Shown here: positions 49,671 to 60,886 of the stretch, piece by piece
Layout: each line of letters starts with the position of its first letter
Numbering within the stretch: position 1 is the stretch's first letter
DNA from: Aquimonas voraii
GTDB taxonomy: Bacteria > Pseudomonadota > Gammaproteobacteria > Xanthomonadales > Xanthomonadaceae
Assembly (NCBI RefSeq): GCF_900101825.1
Contig: NZ_FNAG01000003.1
Location: 186,001 to 250,000 of the forward strand
Length of the DNA stretch: 64,000 bases
Reading direction: 5' to 3'
Notes under the pieces: generated by a model
Told to the model about the DNA's origin: nothing
Database searches by the model: none
What the model saw: the letters and a program-made list of their open reading frames with translations, nothing else
Position numbers and translations under genes: made by a program

Positions 49671-49859
49671 GCGCAGTCGGATCGAAGGGACAGGGCAGTC
49701 TGCCAGCCCCGGCACGGTCCGGTGCGGGGGCGCGTCCGCGCGGACGTCCGTCCGCTCCCGTCGGACAGCTTGAGCGGGGAACAAAGTTCAATGAAAACAG
49801 TGACCTGAGCGTTGGCACGCTGCCTGCTAGGTGTGAAGCATCCGCCAAGGAGGCTGACC

Positions 49860-51128
49860 ATGATCCGTGACACCGCCGCCCAGGACCGCGCGCTTGCCCC
49901 CGCCACCCTGCCGCTCTGGCAGCGCCCCGCGCTGCGCCGCGGCGCGCTGATCGCGCTGCCGCTGCTGCTCGGCCTGTGGGGTCTGTCGGGCTGGCTGTCG
50001 GCCGAGCGTGGCGTGAGTGCTGAGCGCCTGCGCATCGCCGAGGTCAGCCGCGGCACCCTGATCCGCGATGCCGTGGTCGACGGCCGCGTCGTCGCCGCGG
50101 TCAGCCCGACCCTGTATGCGCCCTCGGCCGGCACGGTCAGCCTGCGCACCCAGGCGGGTGCGGGGGTCAAGGCCGGCGATGTCCTGCTGGAGATCGATTC
50201 GCCCGAGCTCAAATCCGAGCTCTCGCGCGAGCAGGCCAGCCTGGCCAGCCTGGAGGCCGAGGTCGGCCGCCAGCGCATCGAAGCCGAAAAGCTGCGGCAG
50301 CTGGCCCGGCGCACGCTGGACGAAGCCGACATCGCGCTGAATGCGCGCCGTCGTGACCTGGCGCGCACCGAGCGCGCCCACCGCATGGGCGCCCTGGCCG
50401 AGATCGAAGTGCTGCGCGCGCAGGATGCGGTGAAGAGCGCCGAAATCGTGCGTGAGCACGCGCTCCGCGGTGTCGATCTGGAAAGCCGCAGCGTCGGCTT
50501 CGATCTGGCGACCCGCGAGCAGGCGATGCAGCGCCAGAAGCTGGCGGTGCAGGAGCTGGAGCGCCGCGTCGATGCGCTCAGACTGCTCGCGCCGATCGAC
50601 GGCCAGGTGGGGACGGTTTCGGTGATCGACCGCGCCGTGGTCGCCGCCAACGCGCCTCTGGTGACCGTGGTCGACCTCTCGCGCCTGCAGGCCGAGATCG
50701 AGGTGCCCGAGACCTTCGCCGACGACGTCGGCCTGGGCCTTGAAGTCAGCGTGCGCCTGCCGCAGGGCGAGGCGCCGGGGCGCGTGATTGCGATCTCGCC
50801 AGAGGTAGTGGCCAACCGCGTGCGCGTGCGCGTCGACTTCGAAGGCGGCCAACCGGCCGGCCTGCGCCAGAACCAGCGCCTGTCGGCGCGGCTGATGTTC
50901 GAGTCCAAGCCCGACGCGGTGATCGTGCAGCGCGGGCCCTTCGTTGAAGCCCAGGGCGGCCGCCATGCCTGGGTGATGGACGGCGACATCGCCGTGCGCC
51001 GCCCGATCCGCCTCGGCGCGCAGAGCGTCGGCGCGGTCGAGATCCTCGAAGGCGTCGCCCCCGGCGAGCGCATCGTCATCGCCGGCACCGAGCTGTTCGA
51101 GGACGCCGAGCGGGTGGCGGTGCGATGA
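49860..51128 (+). CDS. HlyD-family periplasmic adaptor of an ABC exporter
   Basis: 422-residue membrane fusion protein. One N-terminal membrane helix (ALIALPLLLGLWGLSGWL), then lipoyl/barrel-sandwich halves (APSAGTVSLRTQAGAGVKAG and LLAPIDGQVGTVSVIDRAVV) split by a long alpha-helical coiled-coil hairpin of about 120 residues, then the beta-barrel region. Start at 49860: AAGGAGG seven bases before; a frame from 49812 is not supported. With the ATPase and two FtsX-type permeases downstream it forms a MacAB-like tripartite system. No outer-membrane factor is nearby. Confidence 0.86.
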   Translation: MIRDTAAQDRALAPATLPLWQRPALRRGALIALPLLLGLWGLSGWLSAERGVSAERLRIAEVSRGTLIRDAVVDGRVVAAVSPTLYAPSAGTVSLRTQAGAGVKAGDVLLEIDSPELKSELSREQASLASLEAEVGRQRIEAEKLRQLARRTLDEADIALNARRRDLARTERAHRMGALAEIEVLRAQDAVKSAEIVREHALRGVDLESRSVGFDLATREQAMQRQKLAVQELERRVDALRLLAPIDGQVGTVSVIDRAVVAANAPLVTVVDLSRLQAEIEVPETFADDVGLGLEVSVRLPQGEAPGRVIAISPEVVANRVRVRVDFEGGQPAGLRQNQRLSARLMFESKPDAVIVQRGPFVEAQGGRHAWVMDGDIAVRRPIRLGAQSVGAVEILEGVAPGERIVIAGTELFEDAERVAVR

Positions 51129-51132
51129 GAGC

Positions 51133-51277
51133 CGGGATTCGGGATTGGGGATTCGGGATTGGCCGACGGTCGTCATCCCTTCGCGAACTCCGCAGACCCG
51201 CTCCGAACCACCGAGAACGCCAACAGCTCAAGTCTCGCCGCGACCTGCTCTGACGAATCCCCAATCCCCAATCCCAG
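51133..51277. repeat. GGGATT element: inverted heptamer arrays around a ~90-bp core
   Basis: Left array 51133-51162 (CGGGATTCGGGATTGGGG...) and inverted array 51254-51277 (CGAATCCCCAATCCCCAATC) could form a long stem between the adaptor and ATPase genes of one operon. The core's right end (CTCGCCGC..CC..GCTCTGACGAATCC) recurs at 54820-54853, showing that the arrays belong to a larger element. Confidence 0.75.
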
Positions 51278-51324
51278 CTTCCAGGACCACCGGCGCGCAG
51301 CGCCGACCACAGAAGGATCGCCAA

Positions 51325-52026
51325 ATGCTCTCCATGCGCCAGCTCAGCAAGGTCTACCGCACCCACATGATCGAAACCCATGCCCTGCGCGGCATCGATA
51401 TCGAGGTGTGCGAGGGTGAGTTCGTGGCGGTCACCGGGCCGTCGGGCTCGGGCAAGACCACCTTCCTCAACATCGCCGGTCTGCTGGAGGAGTTCAGCGG
51501 CGGCGAGTACCTGCTCGACGGTGTTGCCGTGCAGGGGCTGGATGACGACGCGCGCTCGCGTCTGCGCAACCAGAAGATCGGCTTCATCTTCCAGGGCTTC
51601 AACCTGATCGCCGACCTCAACCTGTTCGACAATGTCGACGTGCCGCTGCGCTACCGCGGCTTCAACGCCGCCGAGCGCAAGCGCCGCATCGAGGAAGCGC
51701 TGGGCAAGGTCGGCCTGGCCTCGCGCATGAAGCACTACCCGGCGGAACTTTCGGGCGGCCAGCAGCAGCGCGTGGCGATCGCCCGCGCGCTGGCCGGCCA
51801 GCCGCGCCTGCTGCTGGCCGACGAGCCCACCGGCAACCTCGACTCGCAGATGGCACGCGGCGTGATGGAGCTGATGGAGCAGATCAATGCCGAGGGCACG
51901 ACGATCGTGATGGTGACCCACGATCCCGAGCTCGCCGCCCGCGCCCAGCGCAATGTGCACATCGTCGACGGCCAGGTCAGCGACCTCGACCACGGCCATG
52001 TCGCCCTGCGCGCGGTGAAGAGCTGA
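51325..52026 (+). CDS. ABC transporter ATP-binding protein (MacB/LolD type)
   Basis: 233-residue ATPase. Walker A GPSGSGKTTFLN, Q-loop FIFQGFNLI, signature LSGGQQQRVAIARAL, Walker B LLLADEPTGNLD, H-loop VTHDPEL. N-terminal MLSMRQLSKVYRT is usual for the exporter subclass that partners FtsX-like permeases. Start 51325 has AAGGA upstream; an in-frame ATG nine bases later is an alternative. Unlike MacB, it is separate from its permeases. Confidence 0.92.
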   Translation: MLSMRQLSKVYRTHMIETHALRGIDIEVCEGEFVAVTGPSGSGKTTFLNIAGLLEEFSGGEYLLDGVAVQGLDDDARSRLRNQKIGFIFQGFNLIADLNLFDNVDVPLRYRGFNAAERKRRIEEALGKVGLASRMKHYPAELSGGQQQRVAIARALAGQPRLLLADEPTGNLDSQMARGVMELMEQINAEGTTIVMVTHDPELAARAQRNVHIVDGQVSDLDHGHVALRAVKS

Positions 52027-52040
52027 AGGGAGCCGGACCG

Positions 52041-53375
52041 ATGTTTGCCTACTACCTGAAACTCGGCCTGCGCAGCCTGCGCAGGAACCCCGTGCTGACC
52101 GCACTGATGGTGCTGACTCTGGGCGTCGGCGTGGCCGCCAGCATGTCCACCTACACCGTGCTGCGGGCGATGAGCGGCGACCCGATCCCGCACAAGAGCG
52201 ATCGTCTGCTGGTGCTGCAGGTGGACAATTCGCCCACCCCGCCGCCGGGCCAGACCCCGCCCGAGGACATCGGCATCGGCCTCGACCTGCCGGACCTCAG
52301 CAGCTGGCTCGACGTGCGCGCCCTGCTGGAGCACGACAGCGCCTACCGCCGCGCCGGCATCTACGGCATCAGCGGGGTGATCGAGCCCGAGCAGGACGGC
52401 GCCCAGCCGGTGCTGTCGCGCGGGCTGGCGGTCAGCAGCGACTTCTTTCCGATGTTCGAAGCGCCGTTCCGCTTTGGCGGCGGCTGGTCGGTCGAAGACG
52501 AGGCCCGCGAGGCGCGCGCCGTGGTGCTTAGCACTGCGCTCAGCCAGCGCCTGTTCGGCGATGCCGATCCCACCGGCCGCACGATTCGCATGATGGACAA
52601 CGACTTCCGCGTCGCTGGCGTGCTCGATGCGTGGATGCCGACGCCGCGCTACTACTGGCTGTCGGTGGGGCGCCGCTTCGGCGAGACCGAGGACATCTAC
52701 ATCCCCCTGCGCACCGCGCTGGCGATGGAGCGCGACCCCGAGGGCAACGTCAACTGCAACGGCCCGACGCCGATCGCGCCCGGCTTCGGTGGACTGCTGC
52801 GCTCGGAGTGCGTGTTCATGCAGTACTGGGTCGAAGTCCCCGAGGGCGGCCGCGCCGCCTACGAGCAGCACCTTGCCGCCTACGTCGCCGCGCAGAAGTC
52901 GCTGGGCCGCCTGCCCAACGGCGAGCACTCGCGCGCGCTCGACGTGATGGACTGGCTGGTCGAGCAGCAGGTGGTCGGTTCGGACACGCGGCTGCAGGTG
53001 CTGCTGGCCTTCGCCTTCCTGCTGGTCTGCATCGTCAACACGGTCGGCCTGCTGCTGGCCAAGTTCACCCAGCACAGCGGCGAGATCGGCGTGCGCCGAG
53101 CACTCGGTGCCACCCGTCGCGAGATCTTCCAGCAGTACCTGGTGCAGGCCGGCGTGGTCGGCCTCGCCGGCGGCCTGATGGGGCTGGTGCTGACCTTCGG
53201 CGGCCTGTGGGTGCTGTCGCAGCAGTCGGCCGATGTTGCCCACGTCGCGCGCCTCGACACCGGCATGCTGCTGATCACCCTCGTCACCGCCATCGCCGCC
53301 AGCGTGATCGCCGGCCTCCTGCCGACCTGGCGCGCCTGCCAGGTGCTGCCCGCTGCCCAGCTCAAGACCCAGTGA
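52041..53375 (+). CDS. ABC transporter permease, FtsX/MacB type (1)
   Basis: 444-residue permease with one N-terminal helix (LTALMVLTLGVGVAASMSTY), a large periplasmic MacB-PCD domain (roughly residues 40-300), and three C-terminal helices (FAFLLVCIVNTVGLLLAKF; VVGLAGGLMGLVLTFGGLWV; LLITLVTAIAASVIAGLLP). Mechanotransmission-type exporters use this layout. AAGGGAG precedes the ATG. It begins 14 bases after the ATPase and is followed after eight bases by a second, non-identical permease, implying a heterodimeric channel. Confidence 0.88.
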   Translation: MFAYYLKLGLRSLRRNPVLTALMVLTLGVGVAASMSTYTVLRAMSGDPIPHKSDRLLVLQVDNSPTPPPGQTPPEDIGIGLDLPDLSSWLDVRALLEHDSAYRRAGIYGISGVIEPEQDGAQPVLSRGLAVSSDFFPMFEAPFRFGGGWSVEDEAREARAVVLSTALSQRLFGDADPTGRTIRMMDNDFRVAGVLDAWMPTPRYYWLSVGRRFGETEDIYIPLRTALAMERDPEGNVNCNGPTPIAPGFGGLLRSECVFMQYWVEVPEGGRAAYEQHLAAYVAAQKSLGRLPNGEHSRALDVMDWLVEQQVVGSDTRLQVLLAFAFLLVCIVNTVGLLLAKFTQHSGEIGVRRALGATRREIFQQYLVQAGVVGLAGGLMGLVLTFGGLWVLSQQSADVAHVARLDTGMLLITLVTAIAASVIAGLLPTWRACQVLPAAQLKTQ

Positions 53376-53383
53376 GGCCCACC

Positions 53384-54607
53384 ATGGAAATCCGTCCGAT
53401 CCTTTCCGCCCTGCTGCGCTCCAAGACCGGCGCCCTGCTGATCGCCGCCCAGGTCGCACTCACCCTCGCCATTCTCGGCAACGCGCTCTACATCGTGCAG
53501 GACCGCCTCGCGCTGGCGGCGCGTCCCAGCGGCGCCGACGAGGCCAACCTGTTCTTCACTCGACTGGCCGCCTTCCGTCCGGGGCTGGACATCCCGGCCA
53601 TGCGCGAGGCCGACCTGCAGCGCATCCGCGCGGTGCCGGGCGTGGTCGCTGCCGCCCACGTCAACCAGGTGCCCATGGGCCGTTCGGGCTGGGGCCTGGG
53701 CGTGCAGACCGAGCGCGAGAACCCGCGGTTCGCGTTCGGCGTGGCCTATTACTTCAGCGACGGTCCGCTGATCGACGCGCTCGGACTGCAGCTCGTCGAG
53801 GGCCGCGACTTCCGGCCGGAGGACGTGCTTGAAGTCGATCCGGCGGTCTCCAACGCCAATCCGAACACGGTGATCGTCACTCGCGAGGTGGCGCGCCGCA
53901 TGTTCCCCGAGGGCAGCAGCGCGGTCGGCCAGCGCATCTTTCTCGGCGCGGGTGCCGAGGCTACCGAGATGGAAATCGTCGGGGTGGTCGAACACCTGCA
54001 GACGCCTTGGGCGCAGGCCGGCGAGGACGCCAAGCTGTCGATCCTCGTGCCGCTGCGCTACCTGACCGATGCGGTCAGCTACGTCGTGCGCACCGAGCCC
54101 GGTGAGCGCGACCGGGTGATGCGCGAGGTCGAGGATGCGTTGACCGCGCTACGCGACGACCGCGTGCATCTCGGCACGCTGAGCGTCGAGGAGAGCCGCA
54201 ACCGCCGCTATCGCGCCGATCGCGGCCTGGCCTGGATGCTGCTGTCGGTGACCGGCCTCTTGGTGCTGGTGACGGCCTCGGGCATCGTCGGCATGGCCTC
54301 GCTGTGGGTCAACCAGCGCCGCAAGCAGATCGGCATCCGCCGCGCAGTGGGCGCGCGCCGCTTCGACATCCTGCGCTACTTCCTGGTCGAGAACTTCCTG
54401 GTCACCACGGCCGGCATCGCGGTCGGCCTGGCCGTGGCGCTGGCGCTCAACCAGTACCTGGTGCAGCAGCTGTCGATCGCACGCATGCCGCTCGAACACC
54501 TGGCCTTCGGCGTGCTCGGCCTGTGGGCGCTGGGCCTGTTCGCCGCCTTCGGCCCGGCCTGGCGGGCGTCGAGGATTCCGCCGGCGGTGGCGACCCGCAG
54601 CGCCTGA
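53384..54607 (+). CDS. ABC transporter permease, FtsX/MacB type (2)
   Basis: 407-residue partner permease with the same topology: N-terminal helix (GALLIAAQVALTLAILGNAL), periplasmic domain, then LLVLVTASGIVGMASLWVNQ with RRKQIGIRRAVGARR, the conserved cytoplasmic loop of the family, and two final helices. Start at 53384; the long frame entering from 52631 is a shadow of permease 1. The substrate is unknown; the adjacent two-component pair suggests induction by envelope stress or an antimicrobial compound, which is inference. Confidence 0.86.
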   Translation: MEIRPILSALLRSKTGALLIAAQVALTLAILGNALYIVQDRLALAARPSGADEANLFFTRLAAFRPGLDIPAMREADLQRIRAVPGVVAAAHVNQVPMGRSGWGLGVQTERENPRFAFGVAYYFSDGPLIDALGLQLVEGRDFRPEDVLEVDPAVSNANPNTVIVTREVARRMFPEGSSAVGQRIFLGAGAEATEMEIVGVVEHLQTPWAQAGEDAKLSILVPLRYLTDAVSYVVRTEPGERDRVMREVEDALTALRDDRVHLGTLSVEESRNRRYRADRGLAWMLLSVTGLLVLVTASGIVGMASLWVNQRRKQIGIRRAVGARRFDILRYFLVENFLVTTAGIAVGLAVALALNQYLVQQLSIARMPLEHLAFGVLGLWALGLFAAFGPAWRASRIPPAVATRSA

Positions 54608-54619
54608 GGGCGCTGCGGG

Positions 54620-54875
54620 CGGGATTGGGGATTCGGGATTGGGGATTCCCAGCGCTTCGTTCGGCGGTGTGGCGCAGGTCTGGCGGGCGCGCCGATGCGG
54701 CTCACCAAGAACACCTCTGCTTGTCGGCCAACGACCCGTCTCGCAGCACAGCGCTCTTGCGAGTCCCGAGTCCCCAATCCCCAATCCCCGCTTCAACAGA
54801 CGCTGCTAACCTCGCGGCCTCGAATCTCGCCGCACCCCGCTCTGACGAATCCCCAATCCCGAATCCCCAATCCCG
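54620..54875. repeat. GGGATT element with three heptamer arrays
   Basis: Forward array 54620-54648, inverted arrays 54762-54790 and 54846-54875. The last ends eight bases before the response-regulator ATG, so that gene's ribosome site falls in repeat DNA (AATCCCGGCTTTCA) and looks poor. Confidence 0.75.
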
Positions 54876-54882
54876 GCTTTCA

Positions 54883-56225
<1,343 letters not shown>

Positions 56226-56226
<1 letters not shown>

Positions 56227-57557
56227 TGCCGCTGCGTCGCCGCCGTCGCTCGCTCGCCGGCCGTCTGCTGCTGGCTCTGGCCGGGCTGATGGCCTTGGCA
56301 GCCACGCTCTCCGCCGTGCTGGTCGACTACCTGCGCAGCCCTGTGCTGGCCGTGTGCGCGGCCCTGCTGGTCTGCCTGCCGCTGGCCCTGCTGGCGGCGC
56401 GGCGCGTGCTGCGGCCGATCCTGTCGCTGTTCCGCGCCCTGGGGGGTACGGTCAGCGGCTACCGGGACGGTGACTTCAGTTCTGGCATCGCCTGGGACGC
56501 GGACGATGAGCTTGGCGATCTCGTGCGGGCCCACAACGAGCTCGGCAGCGTGCTGCGCGAGCAGCGCCAGGGTCTGGTCCAGCGCGAGCTGCTGCTCGAC
56601 ACGATGCTGCAGAACACGCCGGTGGCGACTCTGCTGGCGGACGCGCAGGGCTTCCTGGTCTACGCCAACATCGCGGCGCGGCGGCTCTTGAACGGTGGCC
56701 GCCGCCTGCAGGGGCTGACACTCGAAGCGGCGCTTGACGGTCAGCCCAGCAGCCTGCGCGAAGCCGTCGAGACCGGCCGCGACGGCCTCGTCGGCCTCGG
56801 CGAGCGCGAGGACGACGACACCTGGCATCTGGCCCAGCGCGAATTCCGCCTCAACGGCCGCGCGCATCGCCTGCTGCTGATGCGGCCGCTGACCCAGGAA
56901 CTGCGCCGCGCTGAAGTGCGCACCTGGAAGAAGGTCATCCGGGTCATCAGCCACGAACTCAACAACTCGCTGGCGCCGATCGCCTCTTTGGCGCACTCCG
57001 GCGCCGAGCTCAACCGTCGCGGACAGCACGAGCGCCTGGGCCCGGTGTTCGAGACCATCGAAGAGCGTGCGCGGCACCTCAACGAGTTCATCCGCGGCTA
57101 CGCGCGCTTCGCCAAGCTGCCGAATCCGCAGATCGAGACGGTCGAACTTGCGCCCTTCCTGCAGCGCTTGAGTGCCGAGCGCAGCTTTGGCCTGGCTGCG
57201 CCACCACCGCAGCACGCGCGGTTTGATCCGGCGCAGATGAGCCAGGCCTTGCTGAACCTGCTCAAGAACGCCCACGAGTCCGGCTCGCCACCGGAAGGTG
57301 TTGAGCTCGCAATCAGGGAGGAGGCCGGCGGGCTGCGCATAGAAGTGGCCGACCGCGGTCCCGGCATGAGCCCGCAGGTGCTGGAGCAGGCCCTGCTGCC
57401 CTTCTACTCGACCAAGCGCCATGGCACCGGGCTCGGCCTCGCGCTGGTGCGCGAAATCGTCGAGGCCCACGGCGGCCAGGTGCGGCTGGCCCTGCGCGAG
57501 GGGGGAGGGCTGTCGGTGGTGCTGCGGATTCCGCAGACGTTTGCCGCGTCTGCCTGA
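56226..57557 (+). CDS. Sensor histidine kinase (NtrY-like)
   Basis: 443-residue kinase paired with the preceding regulator. Two N-terminal helices almost without a periplasmic loop (LLLALAGLMALAATLSAVLV; AVCAALLVCLPLALLAA), so it may sense within the membrane. Then come a HAMP-like linker, a PAS-like segment (LLDTMLQNTPVATLLADAQG), phospho-acceptor His in VISHELNNSLAPIASL, N box LLNLLKNAHESG, G1 VADRGPGMSP and G2 GTGLGLALVREIVEAHGG. The start codon overlaps the regulator stop (TGATG). Confidence 0.9.
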
Positions 57558-57895
57558 GCCCGCGACATTGCGCGCACGAGGTGGGGGCTTCGCGCAATAG
57601 CGCTGTGCGCAGGCCCTGCGACGAGGCGGCAAGCTGCGGCTGACACCCCGCCAGGCATGGCGGTGGGGGACGCCTGATCACCGGGTTAGGCGCTGCAGCA
57701 AGGGGCAGCGCCAAGGGCTGGCGGCCGAGATGGCGCGGCCGCGCCGACAATTCCGAAGCCCTTCATCGGAGTTTTCGGGCTCCAGTTCCGACTTTGTCGA
57801 CCTTGGCCGAGTTGTCCGGGATTTTTTCGCACTGCTATACTTCGCCGGCTTTGGTCGGCCGTCCGTGCCGATCTTCACGCAGACAGGTTGCAACC
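57558..57895 (+). other. Intergenic region: possible kinase-operon end and atp promoter
   Basis: Holds a GC hairpin at 57646-57668 (CCCCGCCA / TGGCGGtGGGG, one bulged T, no T-run) and, further on, the atp promoter at 57812-57841. The rest shows nothing gene-like. Confidence 0.4.
57812..57841 (+). promoter_or_regulatory. Sigma-70 promoter of the atp operon
   Basis: TTGTCC (57812-57817), 18-bp spacer with a T-run, TATACT (57836-57841). A start near 57848 would give a leader of about 50 nt to the atpI GTG. It also shows that the in-frame ATG at 57794 cannot be the atpI start from this promoter. Confidence 0.7.
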
Positions 57896-58288
57896 GTGAC
57901 TTCACCCCTGGCCTCCGGCCGACGTCTGGCACGGCGCTGTGCGCTGGCCCAGCTGGTCATGGCAGGTGTGCTGTCGCTCGCCTTCCTGCTGGTCTCCCCG
58001 CTTGCGGCGGTGGCCGCAGGTCTCGGGTCGGCGGTACTCGGGGTCGGCACCTTGCTGCTGGGCTGGCGCGCCTTTCCCGGCCGCGCGCCCAGCGCCAGCG
58101 AGGCGCTTGGCGGTCTGGTGGCCGGTCTGGTGGGCAAGATTCTGCTGGTGGGATTCGTCCTGCTGCTGGGCCTTGGGTTGTGGCGACTTCCGCCGCTCCC
58201 CCTGCTGCTCGGCGTGTTTGTCGGCCTGGTGACCTTCGCGGTCGCCGCCGCCATCCCCGCCTCGAGCGCTGGCCCGCAACGCGGCTAG
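57896..58288 (+). CDS. atpI: ATP synthase subunit I
   Basis: 130-residue hydrophobic protein, the usual first gene of proteobacterial atp operons; it helps assemble the c-ring. Four membrane segments (LAQLVMAGVLSLAFLLVSPL; VAAGLGSAVLGVGTLLLGW; GLVGKILLVGFVLLLGLGL; PLLLGVFVGLVTFAVAAAI) and the conserved GGLVAGLVGK. I choose the GTG at 57896 because the promoter lies between the alternative ATG and it; its ribosome site is weak. Confidence 0.82.
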   Translation: MTSPLASGRRLARRCALAQLVMAGVLSLAFLLVSPLAAVAAGLGSAVLGVGTLLLGWRAFPGRAPSASEALGGLVAGLVGKILLVGFVLLLGLGLWRLPPLPLLLGVFVGLVTFAVAAAIPASSAGPQRG

Positions 58289-58298
58289 CGACACCGGC

Positions 58299-58317
58299 GG
58301 TCCGGGCTCCCCGGACC
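58299..58317 (+). promoter_or_regulatory. Intercistronic hairpin atpI-atpB
   Basis: GGTCCGG (58299-58305) pairs perfectly with CCGGACC (58311-58317), loop GCTCC. No T-run, so more likely an mRNA processing or stability element than a terminator. Confidence 0.5.
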
Positions 58318-58352
58318 ACTCAAAGCATTCAAACGTTTCGGGATGCATCGCA

Positions 58353-59148
58353 ATGGCGGCTGAAGGCGCACAGACCCCTACGACCTACATCCAGCACCAC
58401 CTGAAGAACCTCACGGTTCAGATTCAGGAGGGTGGTTTCTGGACGCTGCACCTCGACACCTTCATCACCGCGGTCCTCATGGGACTGTTCGGCGTGTTCG
58501 TGATGTGGCTGGCAACGCGCAAGGCGACCGCCGGCGTGCCTGGCAAGTGGCAGGCCTTCGTCGAGATCGTGCTTGAGTTCATCGACAAGCAGGCCAAGGA
58601 CGCCTACCACGGCAGCAGCCGCCTGGTGACGCCGATCGCCATCACGCTGTTCGTGTGGATCCTGTTGATGAACCTGCTGAAGATGATCCCGGCAGACTTC
58701 ATCGCCCTGCCCCTGCATGCCATGGGTGTCGAATACTGGAAGCCGGTGCCGACCGCGGACGTCAATGCGACCCTCGGCATGTCGATCAGCGTGTTCTTCC
58801 TGATGATCTTCTTCGCCCTGCGTGCGAAGGGCGTCGGCGGCTTCGTGAAGGAGCTGTTCGTCGCGCCTTTCGGTCCCTGGATGTTCCCGGCCAACCTGCT
58901 GCTCAACGCGGTCGAGCTGCTCAGCAAGCCGGTGTCCTTGGCGATGCGACTGTTCGGCAACATGTACGGCGGCGAGATCGTATTCCTGCTGATCTGGGTG
59001 CTCGGCAGCGCCGGTCTTGCGGGCGCCGTTGCCGGCGGCGTGTTCGGCCTCGGCTGGATGCTGTTCCACATTCTGGTGATCCCGCTGCAGGCCTTCATCT
59101 TCATGATGCTGTCAGTGGTCTACCTGAGCCTCATGGAAGAGCACCACT

Positions 59149-59150
<2 letters not shown>
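58353..59150 (+). CDS. atpB: ATP synthase F0 subunit a
   Basis: 265-residue membrane subunit forming the proton half-channels. Conserved blocks: FWTLHLDTFITAVLMGLFGV, FVWILLMNLLKMIPADFI, and helix 4 with the essential Arg in LLSKPVSLAMRLFGNMYGGE, then IPLQAFIFMMLSVVYLSLM and the His-rich end EEHH. Length is typical. Ribosome site is poor; coupling to atpI is not direct (64-bp gap with a hairpin). Confidence 0.95.
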
Positions 59151-59528
<378 letters not shown>

Positions 59529-59629
59529 TCCGGAGTGTGTCGCGCGCCGCCGCCTCTGCGGTCGGCGCGTGAAGCACGCGGTTCGTCCCGGGCGCAGGCC
59601 CGGGGCTCACTCCACCGGAAGAGCACGCC

Positions 59630-60100
59630 ATGAATATCGGTTTCACCCTCATCGCCCAGGCGCTGGCCTTCGCCGGCCTGATCTGGATCGTCGCGACCAA
59701 GATCTGGCCGCCGCTCCTGCAGGCCATCGAAGAGCGCCAGAAGAAGATCGCCGAAGGCCTCGCTGCTGCCGAACGCAGCCAGCGTGACCTGGTGCAGGCC
59801 GAGTCGCGCGTCAACGACCTGCTGAAGGAAGCCCGCGGCAAGGCCAACGAGATCATCGAGCAGGCCCACGCCCGCGCGAACCAGATCGTCGACAAGGCCA
59901 AGACCGACGCCGTCGCCGAAGCCGAGCGCCAGCTCGCCGCGGCCCAGGCGGAAATCGCCGCGGCCTCGCACCGTGCCCGCGAGGAACTGCGTCAGCAGGT
60001 CGCCGCGCTGGCCGTGGCGGGCGCGGAGAAGGTTCTGCGCCGCGAGATCAATGCTGACGCCCACAAGGCCCTGCTCTCCGAGCTGGCGGCTGAGATCTGA
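59630..60100 (+). CDS. atpF: ATP synthase F0 subunit b
   Basis: 156-residue stator subunit. One N-terminal helix ([20 protein letters not shown], then KIWPPL), followed by a long charged coiled coil ([40 protein letters not shown]) ending [20 protein letters not shown]. Length equals E. coli b (156). GGAAGAG precedes the ATG; atpH starts two bases after the stop. Confidence 0.95.
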   Translation: MNIGFTLIAQALAFAGLIWIVATKIWPPLLQAIEERQKKIAEGLAAAERSQRDLVQAESRVNDLLKEARGKANEIIEQAHARANQIVDKAKTDAVAEAERQLAAAQAEIAAASHRAREELRQQVAALAVAGAEKVLRREINADAHKALLSELAAEI

Positions 60101-60102
60101 GC

Positions 60103-60630
60103 ATGAGCAGCGCAGCCACTCTCGCTCGTCCCTACGCCCGTGCCGCCTTCCAGGTGGCGCGTGGTCAGCAGGCGCTGCCGGCCTGGTCGTCCGCTCTGGC
60201 CTTCGGGGCCCATGCCGCCGCCACGCCGGCCGTCGCCGCCCTGTTTGGGCATCCGCACGTGCAGGCCGACGCGCTGGTTGAGCTGCTGAAGTCGCCCTCG
60301 GCCAGCGAGGAGCAGTCGCGCTTCCTGGCCGTATTGGCAGAGAACGGTCGTCTCTCCCTGCTGCCCGAGATCGCCGCCCAGTTCGAAGTGCTGCGCGCCG
60401 AGGCCGAGCGCGTGGTGCCGGTGCAGGTGCGTTCGGCGGCGGCACTGTCCGAAGCGGAGATCGAGGCCCTGAAGAACTCGCTGAAGAAGCGCTTCGGCGC
60501 CGAGGTCAGCATGGGCTTCGAGGTCGATGCCGAGTTGATCGGCGGCGCGGTGATCAACGCGGGTGACATCGTCATCGACGGTTCGGTCCGCGGCAAGTTG
60601 AAGCGTATGGAGCGCGCGCTGGCGTCCTGA
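60103..60630 (+). CDS. atpH: ATP synthase F1 subunit delta
   Basis: 175-residue stator cap. N-terminal [18 protein letters not shown] and C-terminal [20 protein letters not shown]-type block ([19 protein letters not shown]) are diagnostic, with [20 protein letters not shown] before it. Starts immediately after atpF. Confidence 0.95.
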   Translation: MSSAATLARPYARAAFQVARGQQALPAWSSALAFGAHAAATPAVAALFGHPHVQADALVELLKSPSASEEQSRFLAVLAENGRLSLLPEIAAQFEVLRAEAERVVPVQVRSAAALSEAEIEALKNSLKKRFGAEVSMGFEVDAELIGGAVINAGDIVIDGSVRGKLKRMERALAS

Positions 60631-60886
60631 CGCCAGCCGCGCTGTCTTGTTTTCCGACGGGCCGCCTCGCGCGGTTCGTCCTCCGCGGAGGGCACGAGGC
60701 CCTCCGGGCGCAGGGATGTGCCGGTTCGCGGCGATCGATGCAGGTCGTCGGCGGACACGGAACGCAGGCATCAAAGTGGGCTCGCGCGCGCGTCGTGCAA
60801 CGACGCTGGCAGATGCAGCCCTCAAGGCGTCACGGCGTTCCCGTCCGGCACCCCATCCACGTATTCGAAATCTCCAGGGATCTCCC
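60631..60886 (+). other. Unusually wide atpH-atpA gap
   Basis: 256 bp inside the operon where most atp operons have a few tens. It has a short palindrome (CCTCCGCGGAGG near 60680) and GC-rich stems, with no credible frame of its own and no GGGATT array. Confidence 0.45.

Noticed and set aside
57794-57895. Longer atpI from ATG 57794
   Set aside because: The likely promoter (-10 at 57836) lies inside that extension, so the GTG at 57896 fits better.
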